Shown: positions 8,801-19,418, numbered from the stretch's first letter. The stretch is 26,347 bases of DNA from Spirogloea muscicola (GCA_009602725.1 WELB01000128.1:193071-219417), one strand, 5' to 3'. Numbers and translations are program-made. The notes: generated from the sequence alone by a model not told the origin.

Positions 8801-11584
8801 TCACGGCCGTCGCGCTGCCGCTGCCGCAGACGGAGAAGTTCTTCGACCTCACCGGTGCACTCACGTTCCTCGCCCTCGCCGGCCTCTCGCTCGCCGCGCG
8901 GCCTGACTGGCCGCCCCGCCAGGTCCATTGCCACGCCGCCGCCGCCGCCGCCGCCGCTCCGGGCCTCCCGCGACTGCCTGAGCAGCTCTGCCGGGGCTCT
9001 GGCATGACGGCGTCTTTGAGGATTTAGGGCTAGGGCTTAGGGCTTAGGGCTGGGGCCGCAGAGGAGCCCGACCTAGCACCCTGACCCTCGACGAGCCTCT
9101 CTTTGAAGGTCTAAGGCAAAACCTAAATCAATTTTTCATACATCAATATATATACACACATACCCTCGTACATATTACATTTGCAGGACGGTCAGTGGGC
9201 ACAGTGCTGGCTGGTCTTACCGGAGAGCGATGAGCCCTGTGCGACCTCTTCGAATTGATGGGATTACTTTACCAATCCAAGGCTCAAGCTCAGCCCCATC
9301 CTGAGCTCAGTTCCAATTTGTGCATTTTGTGCAGGTCGCGGCCACCGTGCTGGTCTGTCTGTGGGCTGCGCGGCTGGGAACCCACCTCTTTGCCCGCGTT
9401 CTCCAGGTGCGAGGCGCTCGCATAGCCTAAATCCTAAACCCTTAACACCATACACCCTAAGTTTTAACCCTAAGCCGTTGACTCCTGGACTATCAACTCC
9501 TGGTTGTTATTATGTAAGCCTGCACGGCTATCACCGTGTTGTCCTCTGTTATGGGGCTGTTACGGCGTACTAATCACAATTCTTTGCTTCAGTAATGGAA
9601 GCATTGCCTATCTGACCTTGGCTGCGTCGTGCTCGCAAGCTACCAGGTTGGGCGCGACAGCCGCTTCGATGGCGTCCGCGACAATCCACCCTGGTTCTTC
9701 GCCTTCTGGACCATACAGGTTGCCAAGTCCATCCAGTCGCAGACTTAACTGCTTGATCATTTTACAACATTCATCTAGATACTTCAGTCAAGGCTCTAAT
9801 TTCTCTAGCTCTAGCACTCCTCTCTGGCTGCTATTTGTACTCCTGGACCTTGTACCAAGCTCAAGAGTGGCAAGACCAAGTAGAAGTAACTTCGTCTGGG
9901 GATGCTGCTCAAAGCTAAAGCCTCACCCTAAAGTTCGTTACATTGATGCCTTGCTTAGACTTCGAAGCTCACCAGCTCCAAATTAACAGGCGTTAAGGGT
10001 TTACAGCAAGCTGAGCGTGAGTACACAGAAGCATTCTTTCAGTCTTTGGAGTGGCTGAAAAGCAGACACGCACGTTGCTCTATACTTGACTTATTCTACG
10101 TGTTGATCAGGCAATGTGGATATATATGGTGCTACTGCCAGTCCTGCTGCTCAACTCTGGCGGCCTTAATGTGCTGTGGCCTGGCTGGACCGACTTGCTC
10201 GGTGCGAACACAAGACTTTGACATGCTGGGCAGCGCTTGACATCCTCACTGGAACCGCGTTCGACGGAGGTACTGCTGATGTTAAAGGATGAGGCTTCAG
10301 GATCGACTTTTCCAGGAACACATACCCGTTTCCTGCTTTGATCCTCAGGATTGGGCGTGTGGATGGCTGGTTTTGCCATAGAAACGATTGCCGATTACCA
10401 GAAGAACAGGTGAATAGCTCGATTTGCACCTGTATTAGTGGACACATTACATTGTAGATCTAGCTGCAAGAGCAATTGCCAGAACATGACCAAGGGTGTC
10501 AGCCTTGACTTGCAATTTGGGACTCTGTTTGGCCGCTGAGCACGTGATACACAATACTGCGGCTGGACATTATGCAGTCTACGACACTTTTTGACCGGTT
10601 GATGCCACTCAAAGACCTCCCCTTTCTGTCAAGCCATGCACACTAGCATTGCAGTGTGTAACTTTTGACCTTGCCTGGCATATTACGTGCGAGGGTAACA
10701 GGTTCAGGCAGTTGGACGCCAGCAAGGGGAAGTGGATTGACAGTGGGCTTTGGAGGTATACAGCATATAGCAACCTGCAGATCCCTTGCTTTCAGTGACC
10801 AGTAATTGCTGCCCATCTTATATAACAGCATGAAGGATGGGGAAATGTATGACGTTGCTGACAGGTCTCTTTTTCTCTGCTGTTTTGTGTCCCTGTAGGT
10901 ACAGCAGGCATCCAAATTATTTTGGGGAGATGGTCCTGTGGTGGGGCGTGTACCTGCTGTCGTTCAGGTCCTTGGCTCCCATGGGCCGAGTTATTGGTAA
11001 GTTCCTCAAGCTGAAATTGTGTTGACACGTAAGAGGTGACTATTACAAGTACTTGGCTAATCATAAGAGCCGCCTAGCTGCGTTTTCCAGGTAAGCATGA
11101 GTCAGGAAGCAGCAATTTTGTTAGTCTTCTGTTTGGAGCTCTATGTATCTTCTAGTGCGCAAAATGCTGCAAGAACTTGAGATTCACGTCGCAGTGACAG
11201 TAGAAGTAGGTGCTTTCTGCATTTTGTTGTCAGACACACAAATATTGTTGCATTCGCACTTGCTCTGTGCTTGCAGCTCTCATCAGCCCAGTAGGTACAA
11301 TGTACCTCTTGATAAGAGTTTCTGGGGTGAGCCACTCGACTCTAGTTGCTAGTATTCCAGGATTCCAGGCACGCTGATGCTACAAGTAGAAGGTCTTACT
11401 CTTTTGGGATCTGGTCCCTTCTTGACAAGGAAGGGATCCATATGCTGCGATGCAGATACCTTTGCTAGAGAAAGCAGCGCTCAAGAAGTGGGGCACGGAC
11501 ATGGACTACCAAGAGTACCTGCGCACAACATCAAAGATTATTCCTTGGGTTCCCAAGCAAGGAAGGCGAGCCAAGGTTTTGTGA
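8674..11584 (+). CDS. DUF1295 / steroid 5-alpha-reductase-like membrane protein, 9 exons
   Basis: Exons: 8674-8922, 9335-9406, 9647-9718, 10111-10201, 10349-10409, 10702-10755, 10899-10996, 11277-11326, 11456-11584; all GT-AG, all in phase, 291 residues. Key blocks: QTEKFFDLTGALTF (52-65), GRDSRFDGVRDNP (109-121), FAIETIADYQKNR, GKWIDSGLWRYSRHPNYFGE with the family signature SRHPNYFGE, and a tail VSGIPLLEKAALKKWGTD then YQEYLRTTSKIIPWVPK. DUF1295 proteins are multi-helix membrane proteins related to NADPH-dependent steroid/enoyl reductases and isoprenylcysteine methyltransferases; the substrate is generally unknown. Several hydrophobic segments are visible. The first about 45 residues are Arg-rich from a GCC tract, and CTGCCGCAG at 8821-8829 could be an acceptor, so the true start may lie in another exon. 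A TGTAA follows the stop by about 50 bases. Confidence 0.88.
8735..8803. repeat. GCC trinucleotide tract between divergent genes
   Basis: A long (GCC)n run reads as polyarginine, polyalanine or polyglycine depending on frame and lies at the shared 5' end of the KEA-like and DUF1295 genes. Similar tracts sit at other gene starts (14446-14520, 20703-20740, 26284-26347), so they are probably a 5'-region feature and not conserved protein. Confidence 0.85.
9015..9055. repeat. Telomere-like repeats at start of DUF1295 intron 1
   Basis: TTTAGGGCTAGGGCTTAGGG and a further partial unit lie about 100 bases inside intron 1 of the DUF1295 gene. They are degenerate and not a functional telomere array. 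Confidence 0.75.
9426..9480. repeat. Telomere-like repeats in DUF1295 intron 2
   Basis: CCTAAATCCTAAACCC and AACCCTAAGCC-type motifs begin about 20 bases after the exon 2 donor, in the opposite orientation to those of intron 1. Confidence 0.7.
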
Positions 11585-11631
11585 CTAGAGTGATAAGGTC
11601 TGGGTACTGAACACAGTGCTCAATGTTGACA

Positions 11632-11636
11632 TGTAA
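11632..11636 (+). promoter_or_regulatory. Probable polyadenylation element TGTAA
   Basis: TGTAA, the common green-algal polyadenylation signal, lies 47 bases after the stop of the DUF1295 gene. The motif is short and the assignment rests on position. Confidence 0.5.
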
Positions 11637-11639
11637 TTA

Positions 11640-12785
11640 GGCAGGCGCTAGCTATTCCCACTGCCCGCTGTCAATGTGAACTCTTTTGACAACATTTAAA
11701 TTTGTGATTATTCCTAGCTATTGCTGACGCCTGTTTAATTATGGATCAGGACATGCATTACTCAATAAACTTTTGGTCACAGTGTGGGGACCTAGTAATC
11801 ATACTAGTCACGACTAGGGTCAATGATAGGCACCATGATGGACCTTTTAGTTCTTTAGTAGCTTTCTCAATCGAGCGGGCTAAACCTATTGGCAATGGCT
11901 AAGGAGAGGCATTTCTATCAAGACTGTGTTGCAAGGCCAATTTCAGAAGCAATTGATTTTCTAAGAATTTGTCTTCAGGCACTTGGTGGTCCCAATGACC
12001 AGCAGGCATTTTTCTTGCCGATCGTTACGTGCCATCAGAGTGCCGGCGTGGCGAGCATGGGATGTTGTTGTTGTTTAGCATTCCCACATCAATTGGGACC
12101 TCGTGCAGCCCTTGAGTACGTGCACGCACTTTACGACAGTACGAGCCTGTTTGTCATGCTCTGTGGGTTACTGTCGTGCTCTACCACGGTTAGTAGCATT
12201 GGCACGTCCCTCTGACTCAAATAACCGTATTGGCGACATGCACGTGGCATGTCTCAATCAACTGGATCAATCACTAGTAAGCATTAGGTTTGTATATTAG
12301 TGCCAGTAAAGTACTTGTATACAATCACGAACCAGGGAGGTCGCTACCAATCACGAAGCCAGGGAGGTCGCTACCTACAAGAGGATATGTAGTGTAAGAG
12401 CGGCAGCCAGAAGTCTGGTACAGCAACTGACGATGGAGCACCCAAGATCCAACCTGCACAAGAGACCCCATCGAGGCACGGCACAGCTGCGACCAGATGA
12501 CCACGAAGGAGCTGCCAACAACGACCAGCATTGCCGACCCAGAGTGGCAGCCAAGGCGTGGCAGGCCAGCAAATGCACGGCGAACGCCTGGGAACGCTGG
12601 AACGAGATGGAGAGGCGCATTCAGTGAATCAGCGCAAGCAACCTGGCAGCAGAAAAGCTGGGCTGCTCGCCCTGCTGTCCTTGACGCCGGGTTAGCGCTT
12701 GGAAATGGCCTGAATTGAAGTGGAATTAGAAGCGCTACTTGCTGACGTCTTGGAGAGTAGTTATCCTGCTTTTTGCTCCATCCGG
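11640..12785. other. Intergenic stretch with no recognised gene
   Basis: Open frames here lack exon-like codon use. The stretch 12430-12720 is somewhat GC-richer and has two overlapping plus frames rich in Trp/Arg/Gln (one holding WERWNEMERRIQ), but no family is recognisable. It could be a decayed gene or element. Confidence 0.4.
12323..12375 (+). repeat. Two-copy tandem repeat of 26-27 bases
   Basis: AATCACGAACCAGGGAGG plus TCGCTACC (12323-12348) is repeated immediately with one inserted G (12349-12375). It looks like a recent duplication of unknown role. Confidence 0.95.
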
Positions 12786-13132
12786 CCCTTTTCGGACCTT
12801 TTTTCAGACCCTTTTTTCTCTGTTTTTGGCTCTTTGGATCTTGTCCATTCTTTTGAGCTGGCCTTTCCCAGCCCCTCTACTCTATGGGCAAGCAATTTCT
12901 TTCAGACCTTGTACATTCCTTTGGGCGTGCTTTTTGTATTGACAGCCACTTTCTTCACAGCCACTGCCTTATGATGGGGAATGGGCGAGCATTTTCTTTC
13001 TTCTATATTGGAAGTGGAAGTGGCTCGGGGCCATCCCCCCATAAGATGAAGTGGTTCTCCGATGGGGGCAAGGGCTGTGAAAAGCCAGCCCGTAAGACTT
13101 TGTCCATTCCTTTGGGCTGGCCTCTCACAGCC
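12786..13132 (-). repeat. Cluster of R2 repeats, partly inverted
   Basis: The R2 consensus as read elsewhere is GTGGCTCTCCCAATGGGGGC, AAGGGCTGTGAAAAGCCAGC, then CCGAAAAGAATTGACAAGG and TTCGAAGGGGCC. Around 12786-12965 the reverse complement appears at least twice (CCTTTTCGGACC, TTGTCCATTCTTTTGAGCTGG). At 13048-13091 it is in forward orientation, immediately followed by an inverted half. No coding potential. Confidence 0.7.
13073..13132. repeat. R2 hairpin with 19-base arms
   Basis: Arms GGCTGTGAAAAGCCAGCCC (13073-13091) and GGGCTGGCCTCTCACAGCC (13114-13132) are complementary at 17 of 19 positions around a 22-base loop. This suggests that R2 units can form head-to-head palindromes like small MITEs. 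Confidence 0.85.
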
Positions 13133-13199
13133 ACCATTCAATGTGGCCGCGCTTTCTATATAAGAGGAAGGCGGCTGCTGATAAAAGGAGAAGCTGGAG

Positions 13200-13412
13200 T
13201 GTGCATTAAGAGATGGAGGGCCTGTGTCGCCAAGTACAAAGGCAAGCACATTGACAAATGCACGTCACCTGCTGCTAAGCTGACCCGCTCAGTAACCACG
13301 AGTTAGCACATAGAGGTCGCTAACTAATGCCCTATAGGACGGCAATCGACAAGCTCTTGAGCTACCAGCTAAGGCTCGACCAGCTTTCTGATGCAACGCA
13401 TGAGCCTGAGCT
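13200..13412 (+). repeat. Dispersed repeat R1, copy 2
   Basis: It matches copy 1 in order: GATGGAGGGCCTG, AAGTACAAAGGCAAGCAC, CACCTGCTGCTAAGCTGACC, CGCTCAGTAA, AGGTCGCTAACT, then ACCAGCTAAGGCTCGACCAG followed by CTTTCTG, the last shared with copy 3 near 19750. Confidence 0.8.
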
Positions 13413-13690
13413 CGCTGCAGACAAGCTGACACACGACGTCTCAAGAATGACAAGTAGGCTGCCGTCATGCCCATCTGAGCTGGAAGCATATCCTCACGTC
13501 GAGCATATCCCAAACTTGCCATATCCTCCAGTAGGGTATGGAAGCGAGGACCCATGCAGCCGAAAGTGTCAATTGCCGCCGGTAGGAGGTGATCGCTGCG
13601 GGGGTAGTCAGTGTAGTGCCGGAGCTTTCTCTGCTCAGCTCTCCCAGCAACGTGCATCGATCCGGAAATCTTGTATGCTTCTTCTTTCCC

Positions 13691-13828
13691 GGTTGGGAGA
13701 GCCACTTCTATGCTTTCGTCACAACCTCATCAACCAAGGCCCGTGGGAAGGGCTCGCCCATTGAGGATAGGGGCTGGAAAAAGCCAGCCCAGAAAAGAAT
13801 GAACAAAGGACGAGAAGGGGCCAGGGGA
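13691..13828 (+). repeat. R2 repeat copy
   Basis: It contains AGAGCCACTTCTATGC, GGGCTCGCCCATTGAGGATA, GGGGCTGGAAAAAGCCAGCC and AGAAAAGAATGAACAAAGG followed by GAAGGGGCC, a diverged R2 consensus. Confidence 0.6.
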
Positions 13829-13878
13829 AGTACGAAGAACAACAAGCACAGAAAAGAAACGAAGCAGCTACGAAGCAC

Positions 13879-14160
13879 TCAGTAACCCCTGCTAAGCAGC
13901 CTCAGGTCAGAGAGACTGGGTTCCTGGAAGCGGGTCCCCTGGCCAGAGCCAGAGGCAGCAGCGAGGGCTCTGCCTGCACGCAGGTGCAGCGCGCGGGCCA
14001 TAGACCTCTGCAGCGAGACGGCCAAGCGCATGCGGTACACCTGCGATGACGACCCTGCTGCGTGGGAGTCCACCAGCTCCCCATGGAAGCGGCGGGCAAT
14101 GGCGTGACGAGAGAGCTGGTTGAGCAGCAGCCCGTGGAGCCTCCGCCAGGTTGTACACCC
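13879..14160 (-). pseudogene. Orphan coding-like segment, possible exon or gene remnant
   Basis: The minus-strand frame ending at 13879 has G/C-rich third positions for about 90 codons and reads as an ordinary soluble protein (LHGLLLNQLSRHAIARRF, VYRMRLAVSLQRSMARALHL). No start, partner exon or known family could be assigned, and it lies between repeat copies. It could be the last exon of an unrecognised gene, a captured gene fragment in a repeat, or chance. Confidence 0.3.
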
Positions 14161-14205
14161 ACCATGTCCCGGGTGCGACGGTGATGGCGTCCCTGGGAAT
14201 AGAAA

Positions 14206-14290
14206 GGGGGCGAGGGTGAAGAGGGCTGTGAAAGAAATTTGCTCGCCCACCGAGAATAGGGGCAGGGAAAGGGCCAGCCCATGAAGTGAA
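14206..14290 (+). repeat. R2 repeat copy, diverged
   Basis: GGGGCGAGGGTGAAGAGGGC, TGTGAAAG, CTCGCCCACCGAGAATAGG and GGCAGGGAAAGGGCCAGCCC follow the R2 order. The unit is more diverged than the copies at 13.0 and 19.9 kb. Confidence 0.5.
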
Positions 14291-14445
14291 AGAGGGAAAG
14301 ATTGGCTTCGATAAGAAAACACGGGACAGACACGGGAGCCAAGGAGTCCCTCGCAGATGATTAGCACCAACAAACGGGACACCCCGTTCTGCGATCTGCC
14401 GTCACGGGCCGCCGTTAAGGAGGTTCATGCTCGTGATTGTCCATC

Positions 14446-14520
14446 CAGCCGCCGCCGCCGGCGCCGCCATCGCCGCCGCCGCCGCCGCCGCGGCCGCCGC
14501 CGCCGGAAGCGTAGGCAGCG
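14446..14520. repeat. GCC-rich tract upstream of the PIN-LIKES gene
   Basis: Imperfect (GCC)n about 210-280 bases before the carrier's start codon, probably in its promoter or 5' untranslated region. Long open frames on both strands here come from the repeat. Confidence 0.7.
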
Positions 14521-14728
14521 CTGCACGCTGCAGCTGACGGCTGTTGCTCCGTCGGCTGCTCCGTGGGGGCGCCCCGGAGCTGGAGCCGCGCGCCGCCGCG
14601 GCGCGCGCCCGCGATATGCTGCGGAGATGGCGGCCTCGGCCGACGGGCGCGCGGGACCGCGAGGGAGCCTCGGTCTGTTGATGCAGAAGCGCCGAGCGTG
14701 AGAGACTCGAGCACCGGCGGCTGTGGCG

Positions 14729-17700
14729 ATGCTGCTGGACGCCATGGCGCTGGCGCTCGGCGGCAGCGGCGGCGGAGGCGTCCTGGGCGACGGCCTGCCC
14801 GTGAGCCACCTGCTACTCAGCTCCGTACTGCCGATCGTCAAGGTCCTCATCATCTGCTCCGTCGGCCTCGTCATGGCGCTCCCGTCCGTTAACGTCTTCC
14901 CGGGCCCCGCCCGCAAGAGCGTCAGCAAGGTCAGCTTCCTCTCGCTGACGGTGCTGTTGCAGGCGCTGACGCCGACAGGCTCTCACCAGCCTGTCGAAGA
15001 CGTCAGCAGATCAATTCCTGTAGTGACTTGCATTGCGTGTCCACCTCCAGTACGAAATAATGAAATGTCCAGCAGCTCGTCCTCTGAAGGTGGCCACTGA
15101 TAGCGAGGTCGATGCAAGCGCGATGCTAAACAGCTAGATTAAGCAAAAGAGAGGACTTGAGGGGATCGCATTGGTGAGTGGTCATGTAACTGTATTACAT
15201 TTTATTGGTGAGTGGGCTTGTAATTGTAACTGTAACTGTAACTGTAACTGTAATTGCTCCGCTCACTTTGTTGTCATTGTAGCTTGTCTTCGCGGTCTTC
15301 CTGCCGGCCATCATCTTCGTGGACCTAGGGGAGGCTATCAACCCCAAGAAGATAATAGCCTGGTGCGTGGCCCCCCCCTTTGCACAGTGACAGACCAGCA
15401 AGCACGCTGGGCTGAGTCCTCCAAGTCATGCAAGAAGCGGTCAAGTCAATTACGTATTTGTTGTTTCGCCTCCATAGAAGCCGAGCTGGTGCTTAGATTA
15501 CTGTCAGGCCAGCATCTCATTTAAGCGAATGGGACAAGTGTGGTCAAGGCATGGTGCTAGCCATGACGGAGAAAGGGAACTTTATCGTTGATGGTGTGGT
15601 GGTCAGCCACTTGACTTAGTAATGAACCGCTGCAGCAGCCAACCACTGTGTATAGAGCTGCCTGGCGGTGCTTGTGAAGGCATGGCCACTCACAAGTCAA
15701 GTGCAAGGACTGTAAATCGTCACCTCTGAAGGATATTCACTTTGGGATGCATCAGTCTTCATGAGGTTGTCAGGACAAGAGCACGGAGCCATTGATTTCC
15801 ACCTGTGAAAGAACTACGGGGCACATCAGTGGTAGAACCGAGAGTCAACTACGTACTCAGTTGCTTCAGTGACTGACTGAAAACAAGTCAAGCACTGTTG
15901 AGGACTGAGCATGCGACAACCTCCTTGTCTATCTGTACCAGGTGGTTCATCCCTGTGAACGTCATAATTGCCTCCATCGTGGGCTGCTGCGTCGGCCACG
16001 TCGTAGCCAAGCTGACCAATGCCCCCCCCGAGTTCTACCGCATCACATACATCCTCACGGGCATAGGTTGGCTCAGATCCCCACTGTCCTTTCTCTATCA
16101 CCATCATGGTAGTCTGGTGTTATTCAGAGACTCACCGCTGCAGACCAGACCTCTAGCCTGCTAGACCACCAATCTCTGCCACAGGAGAATGATCTGTGTT
16201 AGTCCAGTATATCTGACATGGATGTCTGACTGTCCTTCTGACAAATAATGACTGTATCTGCTGGCTGCAGGTAACATGGGCAATATGCCCCTGGTGTTAC
16301 TGACAGCTGTCTGCAGCGATGCACGTAACCCCTTTGGGCCACAGTGCAGCAAGCATGGGACAGCCTACGTTGCCGTAGGAATGTGGGTCAGTACTTGCAG
16401 ACCACCACTGGATCACAGTACTTGACTCATTGCTAGTATTGCATGCTTTTGATGCATGTAGCTAATTAGTCGCCATTATGATTGACCCTTAAGTGCAGTC
16501 ATGACCAACTTTGGAAAGAGCTCTTTTTGGGTTCTTCGAGAATACTTTCGGAAGGTGGATCGACTTCCAGTGCGGACCTGACTGATGCGGATGGGCTGGC
16601 GCAGATGGCAGCAATCATTATGTGGGGAGTCGTGTACAACATCCTGCAACCTCCAGAGCTGTGGCTTCCAAACTACGTCCGGCCTTCTACCTCCGGCCAT
16701 GTCCAGTTTCCTGATAACGTCACAGATGGCACCAAAGCATTGCCAAGTGAAGAGGAATGTGAGAGCCAGGGGCTGCTTCGCCGCCAGCAGAGCTTTGGTG
16801 ATCGGGTGTATGGGCTCACACGGAGGGCCTCGTCTGGTATCATTCTCCAAAGCCGAAAGGTGACACTTTGAGCAGCATGCTCTTCACCTTGCTCTTGACT
16901 ATGTTGGTGAGGCACTGTAATCGCTCATCGCTCATAGTCGCTCAGACGAGGAACCGAGATGTTCACGTTAATCGTCCAGGTTGTTTGAAAAACGAGTTAG
17001 TGCAGAGCAAATTTATATGCAATTTAAAATCAGACGCAAGCACAAGGCACAAATTGAAGCGTTAAGATTGGACATTGACAAGTCTTAGTTCAAGTGTTGT
17101 CAAGCAACGTACTTTGTAAGGCTCAGATTGTGTATTGTATGCTCACAGGCCGCTACCTTTGTGACTTGGCTGACAAAGACGCTGCACATATATGACATCC
17201 TCCGACCTCCTGTACTCGCTGCAGTAAGCCAGCAATGACTGGAGCAACCATATCGTAGTCAGATGACTACAGTATCTGCAGCCAGTATGAAATGCATAGA
17301 AGCTTGGCTGTGTCCTGATCTATGGGCACACCTTCAACTACTAAGCTCCATGCTGATGCAACATGTGGTTGACTGCAGTTCCTGGCTATGCTCTTTGGAC
17401 TTGTCAAGCCCTTGCGGTTTGCCTTCTTTGATGTTGATGGGCCATTGCGATTTGTTTCCGATTCGTTGGATATACTCGGGTTCGCTCCTCTCCGTCTAAG
17501 TCTGTGCGACCCCCATTCTAAGGATGCGTCTTTATGTGGACAATGGCATGTGGAGACTTACTGAGCAAGCATACTGATGAGGCAGATCAAATAACTCAGG
17601 CAGTTATGCAAATGCATGGTCATCAGGCCAGGCACTGCGCCTTCCGTAAAAGGTTACTGTAGTGTGCACTTTACTCAACATCATCATTCACATGATTCCA

Positions 17701-18479
17701 TGCAGCCAAGCGATGATTCCTTGCATTCTGATTGTTCTCGGGGGGAATCTTGCTGGAGGTGAGCGTCATGAGTTGCTTCAGTACCCTACCATGCTGATTT
17801 GGTACTTGTGATATTGCTTCTCTTTGCTGAGTGACAAAAGGGTAGTGGTCTGACTGTGAATTTTAGTTGTCAACTATTCAATCTTTGTCTTCGGTCAACA
17901 AGAACAACATTTGGGCATGGACAGTAACATGAAAGCTTCAATCTCCTGGCTTATTGATTCTCAATGCAGGGCCTGGGTCCTCGTCTGTGCCGGCGGGGAG
18001 AACGTTCGCGATTGTATTCGCCAGGCTGTTTATTATGCCAGCCATAGGCTTGAGTGTGGTTCTGTTTGCTGACAAGCTCGGCTGGATTCCACCCGACAAT
18101 AAGCTTCTCAGATTCATACTCATGCTGCAACATGCCATGCCCTCCTCCATTCAAATAGGCAAGTCAGGACTATCTCATCGAAAAGGCAAACCCAAGATCG
18201 TACACTACATGATAGTGACCGCTCTTTCAAGTGGCAGCTTTCAATAACAATCACGTGCCCGGATTTTTAAGAGGTATTGCATGTAGGGTAGTAGCTACAG
18301 CTGCTGGTGCACTGATTGCAAGCTCACATATATGTTCATTGCAAACAGGCACCGCTTGCAGCCTTCGCAATTTTGGGGAAATGGAAGTATCGGCAGTGCT
18401 CTTCTATGAGCACCTTACTGCTGTCTTTTCTATGACTGCCTGGCTCCTCGTATTCATGTACATCCTCTTCGGAAGTTGA
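14729..18479 (+). CDS. PIN-LIKES (PILS) / auxin efflux carrier-family transporter, 10 exons
   Basis: Exons: 14729-14929, 15283-15362, 15942-16066, 16271-16386, 16605-16859, 17149-17223, 17379-17479, 17706-17758, 17970-18158, 18349-18479; phases agree throughout, 441 residues. Nine introns: eight GT-AG (the one after exon 7 uses a weak GTTCGC donor) and the last GC-AG. About ten membrane segments, five on each side of a hydrophilic loop (about 195-258). Family blocks: LVFAVFLPAIIFVDLGEAI (68-86), GNMGNMP and NPFG in exon 4, TAYVAVGMW, YDILRPPVLAA, DGPLRFVSDSLDILG, AMIPCILIVLGGNLAGG, and RLFIMPAIGL. PILS proteins sit in the endoplasmic reticulum of plants and affect intracellular auxin; substrate in algae is not established. 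The ATG at 14729 precedes the first membrane segment by about 28 residues. Confidence 0.92.
15219..15256 (+). repeat. (TGTAAC)n hexanucleotide repeat in PILS intron 1
   Basis: Six TGTAAY units in tandem lie just upstream of the exon 2 acceptor. The unit contains TGTAA, the likely algal polyadenylation element, so premature polyadenylation within the intron is conceivable. Confidence 0.9.
18159..18348 (+). other. GC-AG intron in the PILS gene
   Basis: The exon ends ATAG and the intron begins GCAAGT, the usual context of GC donors; it ends AACAG. Splicing here gives IQIGTACSLRNFGE in frame, the continuation expected in the family. The nearest GT (18164) shifts the frame. Confidence 0.8.
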
Positions 18480-19410
18480 CCGCTTCATGCAAGCTGGCAG
18501 TGTATATGACGACCTGACAGCCGTTTTGGGTCGTTGAGCTTCCATTGCCAAGAGTGCTGTGGACTCGTCTCCAAGGCGTGGCGCCTGCCAGCATCACTTT
18601 GAGAGCAGAGAACGAGACCATTCACACAGCTTCTTTTACCTGATTCCAGGTCCAGATCTCAATTACTCCTGAAGGTGAACTCTGTGTGCGGCCAGCTTAT
18701 TTCTGCTCATGCAGAAGTTAGCGAGCACCCCTTCCGTGGCTGGCCCCTCTGAAGGCAATGTATCAATGCGCTAGAGGCAGCCAGGTCAGGTCAGACTTCA
18801 GGCTATGTATGACGAGGTTGCCTCTGCAATTGACCTTTGGCAACATCCGAGCAAGCCCTGCCCTTTGAGCCCCTTGGCCAGCCACATTATCTAGTTGACT
18901 TTCTTCTCGGCAATGTTTGTCATGTCAACATCTTCTGTCCCCAAGTCATGCATGCGACACAGTAGACTCGGAGGTACAGTCCTGCACCTTGTAGACACCA
19001 ATCCTTATGCCAGCCCGCTCTTTGTGTAGCAACTGTTGGTCTTGTTCGATATACAGAAGCGCCGGGCAAGGGACCACATACATATGTCGACTGCTGTGTA
19101 AATTGTTAAGCTTGTATGTCATCTGGGGGCTTTAGGTATTTGAGCACTATTACATTTAGTGCTAAACCTGAGCCTCATCACTATGATCTGATATTTGAGA
19201 GGTTCGAGGACGAAGTGCGGGCATTTCATTTATTATCGATGCTCACACAAGGCTGCTGTCATGACAGCATTACAAGTGCTGTCCTGCCATGCGGTTGCTA
19301 TGATCATCCCCAGTGCAGAGGCCGACATGGAGAAGTTGTGCATTGCATTTCCTCATCTGCCAACAGCGATCCTTTCAGATACAGCTTGCATCATGTTCAC
19401 CTGACTTCGA
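18480..19410 (+). other. 3' flank of the PILS gene; TGTAA at 19097-19101
   Basis: No exon-like frame is seen. The first TGTAA found is 618 bases after the stop, which would imply a long 3' untranslated region. The frame 19116-19640 is shadow plus repeat sequence. Confidence 0.4.
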
Positions 19411-19418
19411 GAAAGAAA

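Noticed and set aside
8495-9007. Long overlapping open frames on both strands (Ala-, Arg- or Gly-rich)
   Set aside because: They are products of the GCC tract read in different frames; only the DUF1295 and KEA-like frames carry recognisable motifs.
12786-14290. Autonomous transposon or retroelement
   Set aside because: No reverse transcriptase, integrase or transposase motif is visible in any frame; only short non-coding repeats are supported.
14402-14928. Ala/Arg-rich minus-strand frames of up to 167 codons
   Set aside because: They are antisense to PILS exon 1 and the GCC tract, with no motif or splice support.
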